Below are positions 39,082-49,458 of a DNA stretch of 64,000 bases, piece after piece; positions within the stretch are counted from its first letter, which is position 1, and each line of letters opens with the position of its first letter. This DNA is from Ruminococcus sp. (GTDB taxonomy: Bacteria > Bacillota > Clostridia > Oscillospirales > Ruminococcaceae). Both the position numbers and the translations under genes were made by a program. Below the pieces are notes generated by a model. It was not told where the DNA came from, ran no database searches, and saw only the letters and a list, made by a program, of their open reading frames with translations. The stretch spans positions 20,885 through 84,884 of the forward strand of contig SVNW01000004.1 in the NCBI GenBank assembly GCA_015066745.1, read 5' to 3'.

Positions 39082-42000
39082 TTATTCAATACAATACTCT
39101 CCTACACCCTTTTCCATAGCCTTTTTAAGTGCATCAGAAGATTGCTGTTTTAACTCTTTTACTGTTTTATCAGCATCAACAATGAGAGAAATGCCCACAC
39201 AAAATTCTCTTAAACTCTTATCCTCGGGGTGTATACTTTCAAAAATCTGCAATGTCTTATCAATGAATCTTCCTGCAAAAGAACGACTGATACTCTTGAG
39301 GAACACAAAATATGAACCATCACTTCTTGCCTCTATAACATCATCTTTTCTTACGCATTTTTTAAGACACATCACAAATTCCTGATTTTTTTCTTTTAAT
39401 ATACCGCTGTCATAAAGTGATATATTGAGCATCATATGTTCACCTTTCTTACCATCACGCTCAATAAACTCCGAAACGATATCATCAAAATCATCCGACA
39501 TATATGTCCCTGTTGCTGTATCACGCCTCATATCACGTTGCTTACGCAGTAAATTGATCTTATGATCGTCTATATCACTTATAAAAAGTATGGCGTCAGA
39601 TGAATTATTAAAGATCCTCACTTCAAACCATTTGTAAATATCATCTGCAAATATACGACACTCCATATTTTCAATGTTTTTAGTGAAATTTTTTTCTTTT
39701 ATACGTTCAAGTGAAAATGTTTCTTTAAAAAGCGTGCGGTCATCCGTATGTACAGCATCTGATACAAGAACATTTTCTATACACTCTGTAAACTCCTGAA
39801 ATGACAACTCTTTAAAATCTGTGCATTTAAGAATATGAGCAAAGTTTATATCAACTTTTATAACTTCAACTATCTGTGCGTCAAACTTTATTTCTATTAC
39901 GCAGGCACACATTGAAGATACAAATTTGTAAAGTGTTTTTTCAGAACTCATAGCTTTTTCTTCAAGCTTTTTATATCCTGTTATATCCTGCATTATCGCT
40001 GTAGTATACTGTTTTTCTTTGTTATTGTCAGGTATAAAACTTATACTCTTCCAGCGTGTATTTCCTGATGTGTCTGCAACTCTGTACTCTGTATACAGTT
40101 CATCTTCCGAAATATTATCATATGTACCTGATACAGAATCCAGTATAAATCTTAATTTGTCACGATCTTCAGGAATCACAAAATACTTCAGATAATACTC
40201 GATATCATATTCTTCTGTTTCCTCACCAAAACGTGTATCATTGTATTCACCGGTATGGAAAATTTTTATCCTGCCTTCATCAAAATCAATATCAAGTATA
40301 TCACACTTCATACTCTTTACAGCGGCTTTTAACTTTCTTTCTGCTGAAAGGCACGATATTTCCTTATCTTTCTGTTCCTGAATATCCGAAAGGAATATTG
40401 TAGCCATCGGCTTGGAATGCTTACTGATTTTCTGAAAATGTATATGATAAAGGCACCATATATAATCACTTGTGAGTTTACTCTCCTCAGCATCATAAAG
40501 TTTCATTCTGAGTTCATATTCTGTCTCAGAATCACCACGATAAAAAGCTGACAGTATTCCTTTGAGCGATATTCTTTTTATCGCTTCTTTACGAAAATCC
40601 CTGTGTGTATTTTTTAAGATTACATTATCAAAAAACGAAGAATATTCTCCTACTGAATCCATAACAAGAATTTTCTCTTTGCCAAAAGAAACTATCCTGT
40701 ACATATCTGCCTCAATATCCAGCTCAAGTACAACAGCATTTACGTAAGGAAGCATCTGTGTATACTTCTGATATATCATTTCTGCATTTTCCGGCTTAAA
40801 TCTCTCCGGTGGTGCAGGAGCAATCTTTTCTGATATCGGCAAATATCTTGGAATATATGTTTTTACATATTTTTCAAAATCTTCTACAGAAAGCGGTTTT
40901 GAATAAACATATCCCTGTATAACATCGCAACCTATCTTACGCAGAAAATCTATTCTGTCCGGAGACTCGATACCTTCTGCAACTATCTTTATTCCAAGAC
41001 CTCTCGCCATGGCAACCACACTTGCAATAACAGAATTATTTCGCTCTATGTCATTATCATTATCACATACAAAGAACATTCTGTCCATTTTAAGCACATC
41101 GACAGGCATTGACTTGAGCATATTGAGTGAAGAACTACCTGTACCAAAATCATCAATAGAACAATAAAAACCGCTTTTACGCAGTTCAAACATAATTTGT
41201 TTAAATATACTGTAATCTTCAAATACAGCACTTTCAGTAAACTCTATTTCTATACGGTTATCAGGTATATTGTATTTGTTACGTACATTTGTATAGTATT
41301 CTATAAATTCACGCAGTTTAAGGTCAACCTTTGAAACGTTCACCGATATTACTATTCCTTCAAACCATTCCTCATCAATATGCTGGCTGATATATTTACA
41401 GGCAAGTTCCATAACATGACAATCCAGCTTTGTTATCATTCCGTTTTTCTCAAGAACCGGAATAAAATCGCCCGGATAAACAACCGTTCCGTCTTTTTTT
41501 ATCCACCTTACAAGAGCTTCCGCACTCAGTACTCTGTCTTCGTGCTGCAGATAATGCTGTGGCTGAAGAAATATATGAAATTCGTTATTGGCTATAGCTT
41601 TATCTATAGATTTTACTATTTCTATCTCCTTGGTAAGTTTATCATGCATTACATCATCATAATAAAAATACCCTTCTGTCATATCAGAATGATTAGCCGA
41701 CATTGCAAGCTTATCCGCTATATCTGAAATAATAACAGAACCATTGAGAATTTTACTGTTTTCTATAAGATAAACACTGAAAAGTCTGTCCGTTTTAAAA
41801 CAAAATCTGTCCGAAAACTCATTCTTGTCACAATACATATTTACTTTTTCTATAAATGATGCAATATTTTCTTTATTTTCATATTCAATAAAAACAAGAT
41901 AATAGTCAGAAGAAAATCTCAGAACTACCCCATCGTTCTGCATACTGCAACAAATCGATAAAATAATGTGTTCTATGACCTTATCTCCCAGAACTGCACC

Positions 42001-42171
42001 GTATACATTATCGATAAAAGTTATATTACTTATTCTCATACATATCAATGCATAACACTTTTCATTATTTTTAATTTTATCTACTATGTATTTTTCAAAA
42101 TCATCAAGTTGTAATTTTAGTGTTCCGGCATTTATAAAATTTATCAAAGACTTTTCTTTAAAATTCTCCAT
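39082..42171 (-). CDS. c-di-GMP phosphodiesterase-like protein: degenerate GGDEF - EAL - PAS-like sensors - degenerate GGDEF
   Basis: EAL motifs SAEALVRW, ISVNVS, EIEFTES, IDDFGTGSSSL, VLKMDR, VAEGIES, QGYVYSKPL; GGDEF positions read RFSSDYY and RSDGSYF. Confidence 0.85.
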   Translation of the reverse strand: MENFKEKSLINFINAGTLKLQLDDFEKYIVDKIKNNEKCYALICMRISNITFIDNVYGAVLGDKVIEHIILSICCSMQNDGVVLRFSSDYYLVFIEYENKENIASFIEKVNMYCDKNEFSDRFCFKTDRLFSVYLIENSKILNGSVIISDIADKLAMSANHSDMTEGYFYYDDVMHDKLTKEIEIVKSIDKAIANNEFHIFLQPQHYLQHEDRVLSAEALVRWIKKDGTVVYPGDFIPVLEKNGMITKLDCHVMELACKYISQHIDEEWFEGIVISVNVSKVDLKLREFIEYYTNVRNKYNIPDNRIEIEFTESAVFEDYSIFKQIMFELRKSGFYCSIDDFGTGSSSLNMLKSMPVDVLKMDRMFFVCDNDNDIERNNSVIASVVAMARGLGIKIVAEGIESPDRIDFLRKIGCDVIQGYVYSKPLSVEDFEKYVKTYIPRYLPISEKIAPAPPERFKPENAEMIYQKYTQMLPYVNAVVLELDIEADMYRIVSFGKEKILVMDSVGEYSSFFDNVILKNTHRDFRKEAIKRISLKGILSAFYRGDSETEYELRMKLYDAEESKLTSDYIWCLYHIHFQKISKHSKPMATIFLSDIQEQKDKEISCLSAERKLKAAVKSMKCDILDIDFDEGRIKIFHTGEYNDTRFGEETEEYDIEYYLKYFVIPEDRDKLRFILDSVSGTYDNISEDELYTEYRVADTSGNTRWKSISFIPDNNKEKQYTTAIMQDITGYKKLEEKAMSSEKTLYKFVSSMCACVIEIKFDAQIVEVIKVDINFAHILKCTDFKELSFQEFTECIENVLVSDAVHTDDRTLFKETFSLERIKEKNFTKNIENMECRIFADDIYKWFEVRIFNNSSDAILFISDIDDHKINLLRKQRDMRRDTATGTYMSDDFDDIVSEFIERDGKKGEHMMLNISLYDSGILKEKNQEFVMCLKKCVRKDDVIEARSDGSYFVFLKSISRSFAGRFIDKTLQIFESIHPEDKSLREFCVGISLIVDADKTVKELKQQSSDALKKAMEKGVGEYCIE

Positions 42172-42375
42172 CTTAATCCCCCCTTATTTTCACAAAGTAT
42201 CCCTATATACATTATACAATTTTTTTAAAGATAAGTCACCATCAAAATAAAACTTTCTTCATTTTTGTATGAATAACCAAAAAAATATTTTTAAAATGCA
42301 AGATTTTTTGTTATATTCGTTCACTGTATTTTTGTTGATATTCAAAAAATACATAAAATGCCATTATAAAAAGAC

Positions 42376-42404
42376 TTGAAAAATAATAATTTGAGTGATA
42401 TAAT
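42376..42404 (+). promoter_or_regulatory. sigma-A type promoter for murT-gatD
   Basis: TTGAAA, 17 nt, TATAAT. Confidence 0.7.
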
Positions 42405-42463
42405 TGTATAGTTAAGGTTATTTTATTATCCTGACATAAGTAAAATCAGAAAGGACTTCATTA

Positions 42464-43843
42464 ATGAAAAAACCATTCAAGTTTTTGCTTGCCGCAATAT
42501 GTGGAAAAACAACCATAAAACTTTTAAAGCTTTTAAAAAGAAATGCTACTAACCTTCCGGGTTCAGTAGTTCTCACAATATGTCCGGACTTTCTTAAATA
42601 TCTTGAAAAACCGGAAAAAATTATTGCTATAACAGGTACAAACGGAAAAACAACTGTAAGCAATATGATACTTGATATACTTACAGATAACGGTTATGAC
42701 TGTACAAATAACAATTTCGGCGGAAATGTAGATACAGGCATCACAACCGCTCTTTTAAAAGACAGTACGATATCAGGAAAAGCACGAAAAAAATATTGTG
42801 TACTTGAAGTTGATGAACGCAGTGCTCCAAGAATATATCCATATGTAAAACCCGATATTCTGATATGCACAAATCTCACTCGTGATTCATATAAGAGAAA
42901 CGCACATGCTGAATATATTTTTGATATACTAAACAAATATATCCCTGACTCAACTCATCTTGTGCTTAACTGTGATGATCTCATAAGCGCACGCCTTAAA
43001 CCTGATAACAAACACACATTTTTTGGTATAGATCACATTCAGGATGAACGTCTTATTCCGGATAATATAATAAAAGATATTTCGGTATGTCCTAAATGCA
43101 ATGCACATCTGAAATATGATTTTATAAGATATAATCATATAGGACGTGCTGTATGTTCAAAATGTGATTTCAAATCTCCGAAAGCTGATTTTGATATCAT
43201 AGCCAGAACATTCACAAATGACGGAAAAGCCGATATAAAGGTAAAAACTGCTGATGCTACAGAAGAATATCGTATTCCTTGTGAAAACACAATAAATGTT
43301 TACAATGCAGCTGCGGTAATAGCGTCACTGCGAACATTTGGCCTGACACATGAGCAGATCAAAAAATCATTTGAAAAAATCGAAGTTGTAAAATCAAGAT
43401 TTGAAATAATCGAAGTCAACAATAAAAAAATCATCGGACTTATGGCAAAGGGACAAAACCCTGTTGCGTGTTCTCACGCCTGCAATATTATAAGAGACAA
43501 TCCTGCTACTAAAAATGTAATCATGCTCCTTGATGATTTGTTCGATGCCAAATATTCTACTGAAAACACTGCATGGATCTACGATGTGGATTTTGAGTTT
43601 TTAAACTGCGATACTGTAAAACGTATCATAGTAGGTGGAGTACGAGCTGAAGATTATCTTTTAAGATTAATGGTAGCAGGTATCCCGAAAGAAAAAATAT
43701 TTTGCTGCGAACACGAAGAAGATACAGCTGAACTCATAGACGTAAACTGTGAGGCATCTTACATTATTTTTGATATGTACAACGAACATCTCCGTCGTAT
43801 AACAGAAAATAATATAAAGGAGAAATTGAAAAAATGCGAATAG
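42464..43843 (+). CDS. murT: Lipid II isoglutaminyl synthase, MurT-like subunit
   Basis: AITGTNGKTTVSNMI; zinc ribbon CPKCNAHL...CSKC; WIYDVDFEFL. Confidence 0.92.
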   Translation: MKKPFKFLLAAICGKTTIKLLKLLKRNATNLPGSVVLTICPDFLKYLEKPEKIIAITGTNGKTTVSNMILDILTDNGYDCTNNNFGGNVDTGITTALLKDSTISGKARKKYCVLEVDERSAPRIYPYVKPDILICTNLTRDSYKRNAHAEYIFDILNKYIPDSTHLVLNCDDLISARLKPDNKHTFFGIDHIQDERLIPDNIIKDISVCPKCNAHLKYDFIRYNHIGRAVCSKCDFKSPKADFDIIARTFTNDGKADIKVKTADATEEYRIPCENTINVYNAAAVIASLRTFGLTHEQIKKSFEKIEVVKSRFEIIEVNNKKIIGLMAKGQNPVACSHACNIIRDNPATKNVIMLLDDLFDAKYSTENTAWIYDVDFEFLNCDTVKRIIVGGVRAEDYLLRLMVAGIPKEKIFCCEHEEDTAELIDVNCEASYIIFDMYNEHLRRITENNIKEKLKKCE

Positions 43844-44544
43844 AAATTCTTTATCCGGAGTTATGCAATCTTTTTGGTGACACCGGAAATATGAAGTATC
43901 TCAGATTATGCCTCCCTGACGCAGAATTTGTTCAGACTTCCCTGCATGACACACCGCTCTTTGCTACCGGTGACGCTGATATGGTATATATGGGACCATG
44001 CACTGAAAACAGTCAGGAAAAAATAATAAAGCATCTTTCCCCTTTCAAAAAACAGCTCGAAGAACAGATTAACAACAATAAAATATTTCTTTTTACCGGA
44101 AACGCTATGGAAGTCCTTTTCAATTATATTGAAACAGATGAAAACGAAAAGATACAGGGACTTGGTTTGTTTGACTTTTATGCCAAAAGACAGCTTATGA
44201 AACGTATAAACTGCGTATCACTTTGCAGATTTCAGGAGCTTGATATAGTAGGTTTCAAAACTCAGTTCACTATGTCCTACGGCGATAATTCAGACTGTTT
44301 CTTTGCAAGCGCAGAACACGGTATCGGAATAAATGACACTTCAAACCTTGAAGGTATCCACAAAAATAATTTCTTTGGCACTAACCTTGTAGGTCCGTTA
44401 CTCGTTCTCAATCCGTATTTTACAGAATATATAATGAAACTTCTCGGAGTTGAAAACCCACAGGTAGCATATCGCAAAGAATCCCTTACTGCGTATAACA
44501 AACGACTTAATGAAATAAAAACAAAAAATTTAAAAGATCATTAA
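43834..44544 (+). CDS. gatD: GatD-like subunit with predicted loss of catalytic residues
   Basis: Overlaps murT; EILYPELCNLFGDTGN, GLGLFDFYAKR, FGTNLVGPLLVLNP; see finding for active-site substitutions. Confidence 0.85.
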   Translation: MRIEILYPELCNLFGDTGNMKYLRLCLPDAEFVQTSLHDTPLFATGDADMVYMGPCTENSQEKIIKHLSPFKKQLEEQINNNKIFLFTGNAMEVLFNYIETDENEKIQGLGLFDFYAKRQLMKRINCVSLCRFQELDIVGFKTQFTMSYGDNSDCFFASAEHGIGINDTSNLEGIHKNNFFGTNLVGPLLVLNPYFTEYIMKLLGVENPQVAYRKESLTAYNKRLNEIKTKNLKDH

Positions 44545-44557
44545 AAACAATAATATA

Positions 44558-44603
44558 AAAATCCCACGAAAACTTTATGAACCAGTCTTCGTGGGATTTT
44601 TGT
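44558..44603. terminator. Bidirectional terminator
   Basis: AAAATCCCACGAAAAC...GTCTTCGTGGGATTTTT between convergent genes. Confidence 0.8.
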
Positions 44604-44635
44604 ATATTAACTTAAAACCAAAATCGTATTTTTAC

Positions 44636-45340
44636 TTACTGCTTTTCGTTGTACATATTTCCTGCAAGATAAAGATATGCAGCAGCTTTTTCGGGTGTTA
44701 TATTTCTTAAAAGACTCATCGAAGATGTAGCGAGTACTTTGAGATATTCGTTGAATGTTTCATAATAATCTTCCGAACACTCTATTTCGTCTTCATCATA
44801 ATCATCATCATCTTCTTCATCTTCATAGTAGCACTCATATTCATCATCATAATCTTCGTCTTCGTCATCATAGTCTTCTTCGTAACCGTAGCACTCATAT
44901 TCTTCGTCATCGTCATCGTCTTCATCATCTTCTTCGTCATCAAAGAAATAAGCACTGCCTCTTCTGAATTCTATACATGTGATAAACATGCTGTAGAAGG
45001 TTCTTCTGGTGCCCAGTTCCTTGTTGAGTATAGAAAAGATTTCCTTTATATCTTCTTCGTCATAAAGGTATTCAAATACATCTGACGAATAATCGCTTAT
45101 AGCTTCTACAAAATCGTCATCATCATCTTCGAAACAAAGTCCGATAAACTCCATGTATATACGTATAATGGAAAAAGCTCTTGAATAAACCTTAACTTTC
45201 TCTTCTGTAGTTTCGTATTCATTCATGTGCTTGTACTCCATAAGACCCCACATGAGTCTGTACCAGTACATATCATGACCGTTCTCCCATAAGGATGCTC
45301 CATCAAATACATCATATATATCTTCCCAAGTTATTTTCAT
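44636..45340 (-). CDS. Hypothetical protein with extreme Asp/Glu/Tyr-rich insert
   Basis: Intact ORF, SD AAGGG upstream of MKITWEDI; DDEEDDEDDDDDEEYECYGYEEDYDDEDEDYDDEYECYYEDEEDDDDYDEDE. Confidence 0.75.
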   Translation of the reverse strand: MKITWEDIYDVFDGASLWENGHDMYWYRLMWGLMEYKHMNEYETTEEKVKVYSRAFSIIRIYMEFIGLCFEDDDDDFVEAISDYSSDVFEYLYDEEDIKEIFSILNKELGTRRTFYSMFITCIEFRRGSAYFFDDEEDDEDDDDDEEYECYGYEEDYDDEDEDYDDEYECYYEDEEDDDDYDEDEIECSEDYYETFNEYLKVLATSSMSLLRNITPEKAAAYLYLAGNMYNEKQ

Positions 45341-45474
45341 AAACACCATTCCCTTCTATCATATATTTTTAATAATGATTTTTTCGTATTTTACTTTTCA
45401 TATATATTATAACACTTTTTTTATGAGATTTCAATAATTTTGACGAAATTTCTTGATTTTTTTTAAAATTTTTT

Positions 45475-46962
45475 TTACATCAACGGTGCTATCAGCTTTA
45501 AAAATGATGATATCATTTTTTTGGTAACAGAAATCTCATCACACATTGCTATATCCGTCTTCAGGGATACTTTCAGAACGTTTTCAAAATCTGTTTTCAT
45601 CTGTCTTACCGCCTTAGTTCTATACATAAAAACACCATTTTCAAATAAAAAATAAAAACTTCTGAAATCAAAATTAGCAGTTCCGATAATTGCAGATTCA
45701 TCATCTGTAACTATTGTTTTAGAATGAATAAATCCCGGCAAATACTCATAAATATGAACACCGTTTTCAAGAAGTTGTTTATAGTTTGAGCGTGTGGAGA
45801 TCTGAATGTACCATTTATCAGGAATGTACGGAGTAATTATCTTTACATCAACACCGGAACGTGAAGCAAGACAAAGCGCATTCATCATTTCACTGTCAGG
45901 AACAAGATAAGGTGTTGTGATATATATATACCTTACTGCCTGATTTATAAGCTTTATATACGCCATTCTCGCTGTTCCGATAACTTTATCGGGAACACTT
46001 CCGAAAGGCTGTACATATCCGTTTTCATTATAGATTATATTATCTCCCGATATGTTTGACAGGTAAAACGATGAACACTGATTCCACATTTTCACAAACA
46101 TTTCCGTAAATTCCGAAACTGCATCTCCTTTTATCATAAGTGCAGTATCTTTCCAGTAACCAAATCTTTTCTTTTTATTCATGTATTCATCTGCAATATT
46201 TAACCCTCCTGTAAATGCCGTATTTCCATCAATTACTGTTATTTTTCTATGGTCACGATAATTTATGAAAACATCAGGAAAAGGTCTTAGCTTATTAAAC
46301 GGTATTGTATAAATTCCTTCTTTTTCAAGTTCGTTTCTGAACTTTTTACTAAACATACTACAACACATATCATCATATATGAACCGTATATCAACACCCT
46401 GACGCGATTTCTCTTTTATTATCCCATATATTTCATTCCACACCTTACCTTCGCTTACTATAAAATATTCCAAATAAATATACTTCTTTGCTTTTTTAAG
46501 TTCATTAATAAATGTTACATAAAACTTTTCACCTGACTCAAAAAATTCAGTAGCAGTATTTTCATAAATATTTGCTCCCGACAAATTATATATACATTGA
46601 AATACGGATGAAATATTATCAGGCCAGCACCCACTTTTTTGAAATGAACATTTATCAATATCCAATCTGAATCTTTTAAGTTTTTTCTCAGCACCGTTTC
46701 TCTCAAAAAGCAGATAAAACAGCCACCCCATAACAGGAAAGGTAAGAATAAGTACAGACCATGAAAACATAAACATAGTATTCTGACTCCTGTTAGATAT
46801 ATATATGATAATGCAAAAACTTATTATTCTGAAAAAAATGCCGATATAAACAGAAAAAGATTCAAGACAGTAAACAAGCATTACAGCCGATAATATCTGT
46901 AAAACAATAAGTAAACATATATAAAATATCTTACTGCTTAGTATTTTTATAATTTTCCTCAT
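45475..46962 (-). CDS. cls: Cardiolipin synthase (PLD superfamily)
   Basis: Two HKD motifs HRKITVIDGNTAFTGG and HSKTIVTDDESAIIGTANFDFRS; N-terminal TM segments. Confidence 0.92.
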   Translation of the reverse strand: MRKIIKILSSKIFYICLLIVLQILSAVMLVYCLESFSVYIGIFFRIISFCIIIYISNRSQNTMFMFSWSVLILTFPVMGWLFYLLFERNGAEKKLKRFRLDIDKCSFQKSGCWPDNISSVFQCIYNLSGANIYENTATEFFESGEKFYVTFINELKKAKKYIYLEYFIVSEGKVWNEIYGIIKEKSRQGVDIRFIYDDMCCSMFSKKFRNELEKEGIYTIPFNKLRPFPDVFINYRDHRKITVIDGNTAFTGGLNIADEYMNKKKRFGYWKDTALMIKGDAVSEFTEMFVKMWNQCSSFYLSNISGDNIIYNENGYVQPFGSVPDKVIGTARMAYIKLINQAVRYIYITTPYLVPDSEMMNALCLASRSGVDVKIITPYIPDKWYIQISTRSNYKQLLENGVHIYEYLPGFIHSKTIVTDDESAIIGTANFDFRSFYFLFENGVFMYRTKAVRQMKTDFENVLKVSLKTDIAMCDEISVTKKMISSFLKLIAPLM

Positions 46963-47001
46963 ATTTTGTTTCTCTCTTTTATTTTTTTCTCCTAAACTCT
47001 A

Positions 47002-47030
47002 TTGCAAATTTAATTTTTAAGAGATATAAT
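47002..47030 (+). promoter_or_regulatory. sigma-A type promoter
   Basis: TTGCAA, 17 nt, TATAAT upstream of 47089. Confidence 0.6.
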
Positions 47031-47088
47031 AATTATATGTATGTATGTTTATAATTATTTGCCACCAAAATAAAGGAGGTTAATTTTA

Positions 47089-47997
47089 ATGAAAAATGTA
47101 TATTTTATATACAATCCATATTCAGGAAAAGGAACTATAAAATCAAAATTAGTAAAAATAATAGATACACTCACAGAAACAGGACACGAAGTCACTATGC
47201 ATCCAACGCAGTCTCAACTCGATGCCTGTGAAACTGTAAAAAGAATATGTAAAGAAGACCATGAAAAATATGATTTTATACTCTGTTCAGGTGGTGACGG
47301 CACTCTTAATGAAGTAATCCAGGGTCTGATGAAATCGGAAAACAAACTTCCGGTAGCATATATTCCTTCAGGTACAACAAACGATTTTGCAAGAAGTATA
47401 AACACTCCGAAAGATATAGAAAAAGCACTTGACTCACTGATAAAAGGTGAAAAACAAGCTCTTGACGTAGGCAGTTTCAATGACCAGTACTTTACATACA
47501 TAGCTGCATTTGGTGCTCTCACCGAAGTTTCATATGAAACTCCACAGCAAACAAAAAATCTGCTCGGTCACGTTGCATATATCCTCGAAGGTTTAAAGCA
47601 TATTAAAAAAATACAATCATACAATCTAAAAATAGAATATGATGGAAATGTAATAACAGGCGAATATATGTATGGTATGATTTCAAACACTGCATATGTA
47701 GGCGGACTTCTGTCAATGGGTGATTTTTCATTAAATGACGGTCAATATGAAGTAACACTTATAAAAACACCTAACACCCCTGCTGAACTACAGAGTGTTC
47801 TTTCTTCCCTGCTTAATATAAAACAAGCTATAAACACCGAGTACGTAAGCTTTTTCAGGACTTCCAGCATAAAAATAACATGTGATTCCGAACTTACATG
47901 GACCATTGACGGCGAATGCGGTGGAGATCAGCGTGATGTACTGATATCAAACAACCAGCAGGCTGTACAGTTTATAGTTCCGTGCATTGAGCCTTAA
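47089..47997 (+). CDS. Diacylglycerol/lipid kinase family protein (YegS/DgkB type)
   Basis: YNPYSGKG, CSGGDGTLNEVIQGL, IPSGTTNDFARS, IDGECGG. Confidence 0.93.
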   Translation: MKNVYFIYNPYSGKGTIKSKLVKIIDTLTETGHEVTMHPTQSQLDACETVKRICKEDHEKYDFILCSGGDGTLNEVIQGLMKSENKLPVAYIPSGTTNDFARSINTPKDIEKALDSLIKGEKQALDVGSFNDQYFTYIAAFGALTEVSYETPQQTKNLLGHVAYILEGLKHIKKIQSYNLKIEYDGNVITGEYMYGMISNTAYVGGLLSMGDFSLNDGQYEVTLIKTPNTPAELQSVLSSLLNIKQAINTEYVSFFRTSSIKITCDSELTWTIDGECGGDQRDVLISNNQQAVQFIVPCIEP

Positions 47998-48020
47998 TTT
48001 TGTAAAACGGGAGAATTTTC

Positions 48021-49454
48021 ATGAAAAAATTAAAGTTATTCAAGATACATATGGGAAAAGCAGGTTGTGCTGTAGATATAGGAGATGGCAGTGAACGTGG
48101 AGAGTACGTAAATCAGGATTATATGATAAATAAACTTGGAAGACCTCATCGTGCTGTCAGCATCATGTACTGCTACTATCCGTATGATGAAGGCTGGCCA
48201 AAGAGAGCAAGCGAAGTACATACAAGAAAAATCAAAGACATATGGGGCTTTCCTTACGACGATTATTTCACATACAAAGGTGGCATAAACGGCAATACAA
48301 ACGATGAACCATTCAATCAGATGCGTGATATACGCCGTCACGGGCAGGACGTTATACTTACACTTACTATAGACCCAAATGCAACAGACGACCACCTCAT
48401 CGCTATAGCAAAAGATTTAAGACCTTTCGGACAAATGTTTATACGAATAAATCATGAAGCTACAGGAAACTGGTTTGAATTCAACAAAAGATGCACTTAT
48501 AAGGAAGTAGCTGACTTTTATACAAGGTTTCATAAAATCATAAAACAATATGCTCCTAATGTTTCAACTATACTTTGTGCAGGCGGAGTAGATGAATCTA
48601 CAGGAAAGATAGAAAAAGAAGAAGAATTTCTGGAAGCATTTCAGGAAACTGATATATGGTCGCTTGACAGATATCTTGCACTTCATTGGGGCTGGCCGTT
48701 CGATATAGCTGATGATGACACAAATAAATACGGAAGATCATCTGAAGAAGAAGTCTATGATTATTTTGAAAAAAGTTTCAAACGTTTTACCGAGGTAAAT
48801 AACGGAGTAAAAAAACCTTTTACACTTTCTGAACTTAATACTGACGGCGATGTAGCAGGTACTTTCGGTCAGGCTGAATCAATAGAAAAATTTTATGGTT
48901 TTATAACTGACAGAAAACCCGAATGGTTAAACAGCATCTGTATGTATCAGTTCCGTGACCGTGGCAGATTAGGACTTGAATTTCAGGACCCTAACAATGC
49001 AGAAATCGGTATAGAGCAACCGCTCTTTCACTCCTATAAAAAAATAATAAGCAATGACTATTTCAGACCCGTGATCTCAACACAATCTGAAATATCATTA
49101 CCTGCTGTTTTAAGATGGGGCTCATCTGAAGACGCAGAAGGACTGAAAGCTGTTATAGAAATAAAAGAACGTCCGGAATTCTGCGAATTACATTTTGATG
49201 AAGATGATGATTCAAATCTTATGATAGAATTTAACGGCAAATGGTTCTATAAAGCACCAAAAACAAAATTTGTTGACCTTATGCCCGTATTTTCAGATAA
49301 ACCAAAATCCTGCAAAGGTACATATGATTTAAATATATTTGCACCTCCGCCAACGGGAGAAAATGACTTATCCATTTCTGACGGATTGTACAATTTTTAC
49401 TCCCACATCAATTCTGTTCCTTATATTCGTATCAGGTATAGTTCTGTTAAATAA
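48021..49454 (+). CDS. Putative clan GH-A (GH26/GH39-like) glycosidase, unclassified, cytoplasmic
   Basis: MFIRINHEATGNWF (putative acid/base), FTLSELNTDGD (putative nucleophile), LALHWGWP; no signal peptide. Confidence 0.5.
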   Translation: MKKLKLFKIHMGKAGCAVDIGDGSERGEYVNQDYMINKLGRPHRAVSIMYCYYPYDEGWPKRASEVHTRKIKDIWGFPYDDYFTYKGGINGNTNDEPFNQMRDIRRHGQDVILTLTIDPNATDDHLIAIAKDLRPFGQMFIRINHEATGNWFEFNKRCTYKEVADFYTRFHKIIKQYAPNVSTILCAGGVDESTGKIEKEEEFLEAFQETDIWSLDRYLALHWGWPFDIADDDTNKYGRSSEEEVYDYFEKSFKRFTEVNNGVKKPFTLSELNTDGDVAGTFGQAESIEKFYGFITDRKPEWLNSICMYQFRDRGRLGLEFQDPNNAEIGIEQPLFHSYKKIISNDYFRPVISTQSEISLPAVLRWGSSEDAEGLKAVIEIKERPEFCELHFDEDDDSNLMIEFNGKWFYKAPKTKFVDLMPVFSDKPKSCKGTYDLNIFAPPPTGENDLSISDGLYNFYSHINSVPYIRIRYSSVK

Positions 49455-49458
49455 ATTA

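Noticed and set aside
44755-44967. His/Leu-rich ORF MFHNNLPNTLFRLHHNHHHLLHLH...
   Set aside because: Antisense of the GAT/GAA-rich acidic tract of 44636-45340; composition artefact
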